From Lentinus brumalis (taxonomy: Eukaryota > Basidiomycota > Agaricomycetes > Polyporales > Polyporaceae), in the NCBI GenBank assembly GCA_001792895.1, contig MARA01000014.1:806001-870000 (forward strand): a DNA stretch of 64,000 nt, in the 5' to 3' direction. This document shows positions 55,359 through 64,000 of the stretch, one piece after another. Position 1 is the first letter of the stretch; every line of letters begins with the position of its first letter. The position numbers and the translations under genes are program-made. Under the pieces are notes generated by a model. The model was given only the letters and a program-made list of their open reading frames with translations. It was not told the DNA's origin and did no database searches.

Positions 55359-56521
55359 ATGTTCTTGTGTGGCCCTCTGCGGTTGCTCGGCGCAGCACTT
55401 CTCGTCGCCTCGCTCGTGTCTGCAAACATCTATCCTACGACCCCTTATTCTAGCACCGTCTTCAATGCTGGACGCATGAACACCGTGGAATGGATGGATG
55501 ACGGGATGAACCCCTCCGTGCAGGACATGGGTCCCCTCAAGATTGATCTCTACAGTTCCGAGGTACGTCTTCGGCTGATTGTCTTTGGACACGGCGCCGG
55601 ACGGATGCGCTGCCTCGGTGTTCTGGGTTTTTCCGTTCCCTTTCCTCCATTTCCTCCATTTCCTCCAGGAGACGAGGCAGGATCATCCCCCTGGCTGCAC
55701 TCCTGCAGACAATCGACCGGGGCGGGGCTGCCCTCTATGAAGCATGCCAATGGTCATGCAGCACTTGGCCTCCCGCCGCCAGGTCTCCATGATCGTCGGT
55801 TCATTGCTGTGCGTGTGTTGGTCCGGATGCCTTCAATGCTCCACGGTGTATAAGGTTACAATAGTCATGCGACGTCGATGCGAGTCGATAAATGCCATTC
55901 AACATATCGGTCTGAAGTCGGTTCCGATGCCTTTTGTCTAACCAGTGTAGCAGACTTACATAACGACTCTCGATGAGTTGGTCGATCCCACGCGCCTCTC
56001 GCAAGCCGTTTGGATCTCTCCTTCGTGGATGCACAACGGCTCAGACTAGTGCGTGCTTCTCTATGTGCGCATAATATGCGCTGAAAATCAGTCACTGAAT
56101 ACGCCTATGCAGCCACATGCGGTTCATTTGCGAAGATCCCCCTCTGACTGTCTACACCGCGGACTTCACGATCACGGGCATGACGGACTTGACCCCGTTC
56201 GGCGGACCGTACGTTGACGATCACAACAATACCGACCCGAACGTTGTCTACGTCACGCCTATGCTCACTCTCGTTCTCCCGGACACCACGATCGTTTCTG
56301 CGCTCAAGCCTACTCCGTCCACTGTCTCTCCTAAGGCGACAGCGCCCCCAGAGTCGACTCTCGAAGATGAAGGCTTCAACTCACGCATGCGAGGTCAAGT
56401 CCAATCTGGCGCGGCAGCTGCAAGCATTCGGAAGCGACCGACTGTCAACCTGGAGTACCTCAAGTTTCGAAGCGTGTTTGTCTTCTGGCCGTCGCTCATC
56501 GGCATCGCCATGGCTCTGTAG
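55359..56521 (+). CDS. Kre9/KNH-like, probable GPI-anchored surface protein
   Basis: Three exons (55359-55562, 55954-56048, 56113-56521), 235 aa. A signal peptide (LRLLGAALLVASLVSANIYP) is followed by a domain typical of the fungal Ser/Thr-rich GPI or Kre9/Knh1 N-terminal family: TTPYSSTVFNAGRMNTVEWM, DMGPLKIDLYSS, TYITTLDELVDPTRLSQAVW, ISPSWMHNGSDYHMRFICED and PPLTVYTADFTITGM. After a Pro/Thr-rich stalk, the protein ends in SVFVFWPSLIGIAMAL, a C-terminal hydrophobic tail as in GPI-anchor signals. Kre9/Knh1 proteins act in cell wall beta-1,6-glucan; whether this one does is inference. Intron 1 is long (391 bp) and carries a three-copy tttcctcca run near 55641; a small extra exon inside it cannot be excluded. 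Confidence 0.85.
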
Positions 56522-56977
56522 GCGCAACTCGCTGTCGGCCCTGTCGGCTGGTTGTAAGCCCGTCTTTCGGATCCAACTTGTGTTTGTCTTGGCTCGTCGG
56601 AATGTGATTCTGTGTTCTTCTGTTCTATTCTTTCGTCCGCTCGACCCTCGATGTACTTACTACTGTATTGTGTGTGTCTAGATGTGTTCTTCGTGTAGCA
56701 TGACGTCCTGTTGTACATACTATCCCAGCCAATCAAGCGAATCGATTGTAATTCGCCGTCGGAGAGAGGACGGGGAGCAGCGGAAGTCGCGGAATATTTA
56801 AACGCCGGTTGTCCGAAGAGCTGATCGCGTCGGCGCAGTGCACCGAACGTGAGGGTCCCAAAAACGGACGCGGCTCGTCATCACCTTTCCACTCGTCCAC
56901 GTCGTCGACCTCGACCCGCACCCATCTTCTTTCCTTTCCACCACCACCACGAGCGACGTCTAGCAGGTCCTCTAGCG
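56522..56977. other. intergenic region with KGD1 promoter
   Basis: About 455 bp between the GPI-type gene stop and KGD1. An AT-rich atatttaaac at about 56792-56801 may serve as the core promoter element, and the 60 bp before the ATG are pyrimidine-rich. Confidence 0.45.
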
Positions 56978-59900
56978 ATGCACAGGCTCGCCCGTCTCCC
57001 CCGTGTCGTGCAGGCCCTGCACGGGTCGCGCTACCGCTATGGCGTGCAGCCCTTCGTCCGCTCGCTTGCGACCGCGACACCCGCGCAGCCTCCCTCTCCT
57101 AACGACCCCTTCGCGAATGGCACGAACACGTACTACATCGAGGAGATGTACAGACTCTGGCGGCAGGATCCCAAGTCTGTGCACGCGTCCTGGGATGTCT
57201 ATTTTTCTGGCATGGCCAAGGGCCTGCCTAGCCATAAAGCTTTTCAACCCCCACCCAGTCTCGTTCCCCCTCCCGCCGATGGTGCCCCTGCTCTTTACGC
57301 CAGTGGAGGCTCGGAGCTCGACGACCACTTGAAGGTACGCTCTATGATCCTATGAGGGATCGCACCATGTTGACGCACCGTGTCTCCCGTAGGTTCAACT
57401 GCTCGTTCGCGCATATCAAGTGCGCGGTCACCACGTTGCCGATCTGGACCCGCTCGGCATCCTGGACCCCGATCTCAACCCGGTCCACCCGCCTGAGCTC
57501 GAGCTGAGCCGCTATGGCTTCACTGAGCGCGACTTGGACAAGCAAATTACGCTTGGTCCCGGTATCTTGCCCCATTTCGCTACCGAGGACAAGAAAACGA
57601 TGACTTTGGGAGAGATCATCAAAGTTTGCAAGCGCATATACTGTGAGTTTTCTGTTTTCACCACCCCTACCCATGGTAGTTTCGCATCCCTGACGCGTCT
57701 CCAGGCGGTGCCATTGGTATCCAGTACGTCCATATTCCCGATAAGGAGCAGTGCGACTGGATCCGGGAACGTATCGAGATTCCGAAGCCATGGAACTACA
57801 CGGTGGAGGAGAAGCGTATGGTGTTGGACCGTCTCATCTGGTCGGACTCGTTCGAGAAGTTCATCGCGAGCAAGTACCCGAACGAGAAGCGTTTCGGTCT
57901 CGAGGGTTGCGAGTCTCTCATCCCCGGTATGAAGGCGCTCATCGACCGCTCCGTCGAGCACGGCGTGAAGCACGTCACGATGGGTATGCCTCACCGTGGC
58001 AGACTCAATGTCCTGGCCAACGTTATCCGAAAACCCATCGAGGCCATCCTCAGCGAGTTCTCCGGAACGGCCGAGGACGACGACTTCCCTGCCGGTGACG
58101 TCAAGTACCACCTGGGCGCCAACTACGTACGGCCGACGCCTTCCGGTAAGAAGGTCGCTCTGTCCCTCGTCGCGAACCCGTCGCACTTGGAGGCGGAGGA
58201 TCCTGTTGTCCTTGGCAAGACGCGCGCTCTTCAGCATTTCGAGCATGACGAGAAGAACCACGACACAGCAATGGGTGTGTTGCTCCACGGTGATGCTGCG
58301 TTCGCTGGCCAGGGTGTCGTGTACGAGACGATGGGCTTCCACAATCTCCCCAACTACGGCACTGGAGGCACCATCCATCTCATCGTCAACAACCAGATTG
58401 GCTTCACTACTGATCCGCGCTTCTCGCGCTCGACTCCTTACCCGTCGGACATCGCGAAGGCCATCGACGCGCCCATTTTCCACGTCAACGGCGACAACGT
58501 TGAGGCGGTGAACTTCGTCTGCCAGCTTGCCGCCGACTGGCGCGCGAAGTGGAAGAAGGACGTCGTCATCGACATCGTCTGCTACCGTCGCCATGGCCAC
58601 AATGAGACCGACCAGCCGAGCTTCACGCAGCCTCGTATGTACAAGGCGATCGAGAAGCAGCCCACCACTCTCCAGAAGTACACCGAGTTCCTCGTCAGCC
58701 GTGGAACATTCACCGAGAAGGACATCGATGAGCACAAGAAGTGGGTGTGGGGCATGCTTGAGAAGGCTGCTGCCGGTGCCAAGGACTACGTTGCTTCCAG
58801 CAAGGAGTGGCTTTCCGCGTCATGGCCTGGCTTCCCCTCACCCAAGGAGCTTGCGGAGAAGACCCTGCCCACCCGCCCCACCGGTGCCGATGAGGAGAGT
58901 CTCAAGCACATCGGAAAGGTCATATCCTCATTCCCGAACGGGTTCCACCCTCACCGCAACCTCGCCCGTATTCTGACAACCCGTGGCAAGACCATCGAGG
59001 AGGGCAAGAACATCGATTGGGCGACCGCTGAGGCTCTTGCGTTTGGGTCTCTCGCGCTCGAGAAGGTACACGTCCGTGTGTCAGGCCAGGATGTCGAGCG
59101 TGGTACGTTCTCGCAGCGTCACGCCGTCATACACGACCAGGAGAACGAGCAGCAGTACGTGCCGCTGAATGATCTGGGCTCCAACCAGGCGCGCTTCGTG
59201 ATCTGCAACTCGTCTCTCTCTGAGTTCGGCTGCCTTGGCTTCGAGCTCGGTTACTCGCTCGTCTCGCCCGACGCGTTGACGATCTGGGAGGCGCAGTTTG
59301 GTGACTTTGCGAACAACGCACAGTGTATCATCGATCAGTTCATTGCGTCCGGCGAGCGCAAGTGGCTCCAGCGCACGGGTCTTGTAGTGAACCTGCCGCA
59401 CGGTTTCGATGGCCAGGGTCCCGAGCATTCGAGTGGACGTCTCGAGCGCTTCTTGCAGCTGTGCGACGACCACCCACACATCTTCCCGTCACAGGAGAAG
59501 ATTGATCGCCAGCACCAGGACTGCAACATGCAGATCGTCTACCCGACGACCCCTGCTAACTACGTACGTACATCTCTTCGTATCTGGGTGATGTTAACTC
59601 GACCTCATCTGTGTCCTGCAGTTCCACGTCCTCCGTCGCCAGATCCACCGTGATTATCGCAAGCCGCTCGTGGTCTTCTTCTCGAAGTCGCTCCTCCGCC
59701 ACCCGAAGGCACGTTCCGAGCTTTCGGAGATGGTCGGCGACACGTCGTTCCAGCGCTACCTCCCCGACCCTCACCCGGAGAACCTCGTCGCCCCGGAGAA
59801 TGTCCGCCGTCACATTCTGTGCACTGGTACGTAATCATGGCATATCGCACTTTTGCCGTTCGTGTCTGACAGTCCGTGCAGGTCAGGTCTACCACGCCCT

Positions 59901-60284
59901 CCTCCAGGAGCGTGAGGACAAGGGCTTCAACGACGTGGTCATCAGCAGGGTCGAGCAGATCTCACCCTTCCCTTACGATATGGTGAGCTCTCTTTCATGT
60001 GTTCTCGGATATGGACCGTATACTAACTCTGCTCATAGATTACGCCTCACCTCGACAAGTACCCCAACGCCGACATCCTCTGGTGCCAGGAGGAGCCGCT
60101 TAACAACGGCGCATGGAGCTACGTCGCGCCCCGCATCCTCACTGCCGCCAACGAGACTGTGCACCACAAGGGCAAGTACCCGCTGTACGCGGGCCGCGAA
60201 CCCACGAGCTCCGTCGCGACTGGCAGCAAGGCGATCCACAAGAAGCAGATTGAGCAGTTCCTCGCGACCGCGTTCGCTCAGTAG
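56978..60284 (+). CDS. KGD1: 2-oxoglutarate dehydrogenase E1, mitochondrial
   Basis: Thiamine-diphosphate enzyme that decarboxylates 2-oxoglutarate in the TCA cycle, as E1 of the 2-oxoglutarate dehydrogenase complex in the mitochondrial matrix. Six exons (56978-57334, 57393-57642, 57705-59563, 59622-59826, 59882-59982, 60039-60284), 1,005 aa, the normal length. An Arg-rich acid-free presequence ([20 protein letters not shown]) precedes the E1 N-terminal block [20 protein letters not shown]. Catalytic blocks include THVTMG-type [40 protein letters not shown], the ThDP site [14 protein letters not shown] with [16 protein letters not shown], and the C-terminal [40 protein letters not shown] and [19 protein letters not shown]. 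The strong codon bias of this highly expressed gene creates long open antisense frames, which are not genes. Confidence 0.98.
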
Positions 60285-60810
60285 ATGGGCAGTCTGGTTG
60301 AATACATCATACATGAAGATGCTGCCTTGGACGCTTGTGCTCTCTCCTCCGTGTTCGTGGTCACCGTGTCGGTTATGATCTAGTACTTGTATAAAAAGGA
60401 TACATACGTAATACCTACTCACGAATAGCTATGTAGTAGTATTTATGCAGTCTTGGGAGCGTTGATGGCTCCTTCCCCCTTCTGAGGTCGTTGTAGTCGA
60501 CGTCGACATGTCTGACTACGGCAGCCAGGATGCTCAGCGCTAGTGCTTAGGCCCCGCGCACCTGGGGCCTCGGTAGCACTTCGTCCTGACCTTCTACCAC
60601 TCGGCATGTGCGGAGTGTGTGGCCTTCACTGCGGATCCTGAAGATTGCAATTCCTCCGAGTCGAAGCCGGGAGCAGCGGCTCTCCAGTGGGGATCTCATG
60701 CGGTCCGGTGACCCAGATAGCATCTATGTCGCTCCACGCCCGTTCCTCGAGCTCATCTCCCCTTGGTCGTGAGTAAAGCGTGAGACTGGTGCTCTTTGCG
60801 TCCTCCTGCC
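60285..60810. other. intergenic region
   Basis: About 525 bp between the KGD1 stop and the Atg27-like start, same strand. AT-rich after the stop (to about 60440), as in a 3' untranslated region. No other feature. Confidence 0.5.
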
Positions 60811-62134
60811 ATGTTCCTACTCGCAGCACTCGCCCTCCTAGTTCTCCTCGTGCAGCTCGCTTGGGCTGCGGACACGACGCCGTCCACGACACGGAGGCTC
60901 GGAAAACTTGTGGGAAACTGTGCTTTCAGCATAGGGAATCATAACTTCGACTTGTGCCCGGTCTTGGACGGGAACGAGGGGGGCTGGAAGGTGGAGTTTG
61001 AGCGAAGGACGCCTCCGACGGTCACGAAGACGTCGTACCGCATTGATCTGAAGGCGCCACTGAAGAAGGACGAGGCTTTGCCGGGACATGAACAGGTTCG
61101 TGGGCAGGTCGTGTGTTCTTCTCGACCGCGCACGTCGCGCGATCTTGCTTGCTTCCAAGTCCCACGCGATGACATTGACATTGACTTGACGCTTTGGACC
61201 ATGGCCAGTGTCCGGACGGGACATGGATATGCCAGACCAGTACGTTGCTTAACCGCCATTGCTCCCGACGCGGCATAACGCGCTTTACGCATGACAGTAT
61301 CGAACCGCCGCCCCCGTCACGAGGACGAAGAAGCACGGGTATTGCAAGTCGTTCCCGTCGCAGGCGCGATGCACCTTCCGAACGTCACCAGATACCGTCC
61401 TGGGGTGAACATCACTGCGCAATACCTCGCTCCTCGCAATGATCCAAACAGTAAGCCTGTGAAAACACTATCGAGGAGCGACTCGATGCTGACTCCGCTC
61501 CGCCTCCACAGACCGCGTCCTACATGTCCGTCTGCACGGCGGATATTACGTCTACGGGGCACAGCACGCGGACTTCCAGTTCGTCTGTGACCGAAGTGTG
61601 GACGAGCCCACGGCACCGACTTACTCATGGACATGGAACGGCACGCACACCTTCCAATGGCGCACCCGACACGCATGTGCCTCCATGACCGCGAAGCCGG
61701 TGCCTACCAAGGATCGCCCTCCACCTCAAGACTCCGATGAAGACGAGACATCGCCTCCGCCAGACGGAGACGAGCCTGAGGAGCTCGTCGACGGACACCC
61801 TTTCTCCGGGCGCACAGCACGCTCGATGATGATCCTCCTGCTCTCGTCGTGCACCGCCGTCGTGACGCTGGCGTACCTCGTGTGGCACCCGCCCCCGCGG
61901 GTGCGGCAGTACGTGACACGCTTCGTGAAGGCACATCCGCGAGTGGGGCGTTGGCGCGTTGGCGAGAGCGTACTCCTGCGCTGGGCGCATGAGGACTTCG
62001 AGATGGGCGATGACTTCGGGGAGGGAGAGGAGGATACCATGGTCAACTTCGCCTCGGAGGAGGAGGCTGGCGAGGGGATACCTCTGAAACAGTCGCCGCG
62101 GAAGGGGAGGTGGCCCAACTATGGAACGGCCTAA
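60811..62134 (+). CDS. Atg27-like type I membrane protein (MRH domain)
   Basis: Four exons (60811-61095, 61209-61239, 61298-61450, 61512-62134), 363 aa. Signal peptide (FLLAALALLVLLVQLAWA), then a lumenal mannose-6-phosphate-receptor-like domain: GNCAFSIGNHNFDLCPVLDG, EQCPDGTWICQT, HVRLHGGYYVYGAQHADFQF, VCDRS and WNGTHTFQWRTRHACAS, with Cys residues spaced as in MRH folds. An acidic Pro-rich linker precedes one membrane helix (MMILLLSSCTAVVTLAYLVW, about residues 255-275) and an acidic cytosolic tail. This is the layout of Atg27, which cycles between vacuole, Golgi and endosome membranes and helps supply Atg9 membranes for autophagy. Assignment rests on layout and Cys pattern, so a related MRH cargo receptor is the alternative. 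ATG12 lies 760 bp away, tail to tail. Confidence 0.82.
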
Positions 62135-62893
62135 ACGTGGAGGCATGGAACGTTAAACGTTGAAGAGAAGTATTTGCCGTGTATACCGCGTGCTCTATGT
62201 ATCCCCCTTTGTAGATGTATACCGGGCCACCGATCGCTTCGTCTGTACATGTGTTGTATTGCTATGGTGGATGTACTGTAGATGTCGTTGACTGTAACTG
62301 ACTTGCTCTCATACCAAATCATCCTTGCGTACCTGGTGCCATGGGCCCTCAGAACGTTCCGGCCCTGCCGTGTAGCACGTCGGGAAGTTAGCACGCGACT
62401 TTCAACCTATCGGCACGGGATTAGCAAAACGATGGTCGCCCAAAGTCAAGCCGTATGATCGCTTCGTATGCATTACGCAGGACGGATCATCGGAGACCTC
62501 CTTTGACGTTGAGCAGCCGGGTGAATGCTTATGTACATGCAGACCAGGTCGAAGATGCGGTGGACGACCTGCTTGCAGGCAGTCTACACCATGCCGAACT
62601 CAGCTTCACGAATCGTCGACAGTGAACGTGTCTGCAAACCTCAAAATACTTCAGTTCAGCGCGATCGGTACTGAGCAGAATCATGGGAGGTGTGGAGAGT
62701 CGTCCAAGCGTTGCGGGTTGCGAAGTCTCCAAGAGTTCACAAGAGTTGACTCACCGAATGGAACCATATCAAGCATCCGCACCTCCCCATACTGTCTTGC
62801 CAATATCATACATCCGACGTCCCGAGACATGAACACAGTGATTATACAGTATAGATCGAAAAGGCGAGATAGGAAGCTGTCCGACCGTGACGG
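62135..62893. other. convergent 3' intergenic region
   Basis: About 760 bp between the Atg27-like stop and the ATG12 stop. T-rich 3' sequence follows 62160. No gene supported. Confidence 0.5.
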
Positions 62894-63599
62894 TCAACCC
62901 CAAGCTGCAGTTGTACTGGGTTTGCCACCTGCGTCAGAACAGCAAGCGCAAACACAGACGGGGGACGCACCTATAGTTGACTATTAGGTGTCCATCCGTC
63001 GAGAACGACTAGGAACACCCTGAATACCCGAGATATGAGCCTGCCAAACATCGACAACTCACCTTGAACAGGTTGGCGACAGTGTCGTCTGGAGCTGGGG
63101 AGAACGCGAGGTTGATGTAGGTGAACTGCGAGCCGATGCTGTCAGGGCCGTTCTGCGTACACACAGGCGTATTGCGCGCGCATTCAAACAGCATAGACTC
63201 ACCAATGGGTCACCCTGCTTCCACCCCAGCTCCTTCCTCAGAAATTGGATGACGGCCTGGAACCTGTTCGACGCGGTGATCTTGTAGAAGTTCTGCTTCA
63301 TGATCGGTGCGTTGCCGACAGCCTTGAACCGCACGACAACTATCACCACGGCAGCAAGAGCGAAATAATACACGAATCGAAAACAAGTCCGATGAAGGTC
63401 ACCGTTCGGAGGACAGTTCACGCAGAATGTATCAGCCGTGGTACACGAGGACCGCGACGGACGCACCTTTGTTCACATCCTTCTTCTTGTACGTCTCAAG
63501 CGCTTCATGGGCTTCGTGCATGACGTTCCCCCCATCGAGGGAGGTCCATGCTGAGGGCAGCGTGCGGGCGTTGGGCTCCGGGCTGCCGTGGAGAGCCAT
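62894..63599 (-). CDS. ATG12: autophagy ubiquitin-like protein Atg12
   Basis: Ubiquitin-like modifier joined through its C-terminal Gly to Atg5 by Atg7 and Atg10; the Atg12-Atg5/Atg16 complex then drives Atg8 lipidation. Five exons: complement(63599-63467, 63339-63203, 63125-63063, 63008-62971, 62915-62894), 130 aa. The N-terminal 45 residues are family-variable. The ubiquitin fold reads [60 protein letters not shown] and [19 protein letters not shown], ending exactly at the conserved terminal Trp-Gly needed for conjugation. The last exon is only 22 bp, so automated annotation could easily lose the essential Gly. The ATG at 63599 is the only ATG in frame upstream of the fold's first block. 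Confidence 0.95.
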
Positions 63600-64000
63600 G
63601 GTCGAGAGAAGGACCAAGGTGCGCTGTAGTCCCGGGCGCTACATGCTATTACCGATTAGCGCCCATAGCAAGTACTAGTATACTCGGGCCGGTTGCCTTC
63701 AATCCACCAGGCCTGAGGAGGACCTGACATCCACGATGCCAACAGCACCACTGCAGAAGTCCGACTTGAGCCTTGTGGCGCCACATGAAGTCGGACTTCA
63801 TGTATGTAAGTAAGCAAGTAGTCTCTGTCGAGCTCCTGGGCACTTCTAAAATACATTTCAAGTAGAAGTGGTCACGACGGCCAAGGCGAGAGTCGACCCA
63901 GCCGTGATTATCGGCCAGGCGATCCCGTGTGACTGGTGGTGGGTTGGGGGTGTTGGTGTGGTGCCGAGGGCGTTGCGGTTTGCGAAATCAAGGGCCGACT
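63600..64000. other. upstream region of ATG12
   Basis: About 400 bp to the window end. It contains the nested palindrome at 63756-63799; otherwise nothing recognised. Confidence 0.5.
63756..63799. repeat. nested palindrome upstream of ATG12
   Basis: An 11-bp perfect inverted repeat (gaagtccgact at 63756-63766, agtcggacttc at 63789-63799) encloses a second, fully self-complementary 12-mer, tgtggcgccaca (63774-63785). Together they can form a hairpin or cruciform about 160-200 bp upstream of the ATG12 start. Function unknown. Confidence 0.75.

Noticed and set aside
57512..58735. 407-codon open frame antisense to KGD1
   Set aside because: It mirrors the strongly biased codons of a highly conserved sense gene and encodes no recognisable protein.

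Overview
This is a GC-rich window of nuclear DNA from a filamentous basidiomycete, most likely an Agaricomycete. Nearly every gene is cut by many 50-70 bp GT-AG introns, often with exons of only 9-30 bp. Two genes encode the basidiomycete-type DUF6533 seven-helix family, and several others match conserved Agaricomycete families. I rebuilt 19 protein-coding genes from sequence. Sixteen splice into one open frame with no correction; three (36354-37531, 38547-44384, 47265-54862) each appear to lack one base beside a run of G.

Layout. 1-9.8 kb is gene-poor: I support no gene there, but it holds a hAT-type MITE with a perfect 8-bp target duplication (7537-7877) and a four-copy 20-bp minisatellite (9181-9260). 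9.9-15.5 kb holds divergent genes for glycyl-tRNA synthetase (-) and a bestrophin-type anion channel (+). 17-26.4 kb has an NYN-domain protein (+), a small conserved hypothetical (-), a YCII-related protein (-), a DUF6533 protein (-) and a myristoylation-motif vWA protein (-). 27.5-31.6 kb contains a tandem pair of paralogous genes (+) whose shared domain looks like the N-terminal OB fold of RPA70 followed by a coiled coil. 32-37.5 kb has a four-helix membrane protein, a second DUF6533 protein and a SAM-dependent methyltransferase (all -). 38.5-44.4 kb is one large F-box-like gene (+). 44.9-46.8 kb is a secreted histidine acid phosphatase (phytase type, -). 47.3-54.9 kb is a BEACH-WD40 giant (-). 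55.3-62.1 kb carries a Kre9/KNH-like surface protein, the mitochondrial 2-oxoglutarate dehydrogenase E1 and an Atg27-like protein (all +), and 62.9-63.6 kb is ATG12 (-).

The genes do not form one pathway. Most are housekeeping or membrane-trafficking functions: translation, TCA cycle, autophagy (ATG12 and the Atg27-like gene are neighbours) and vesicle or lysosome traffic (BEACH). The most unusual features are the duplicated RPA70N-like adaptor genes, the intact MITE, the run of one-base frame breaks at poly-G tracts, and a probable dual-start (cytosolic/mitochondrial) glycyl-tRNA synthetase.
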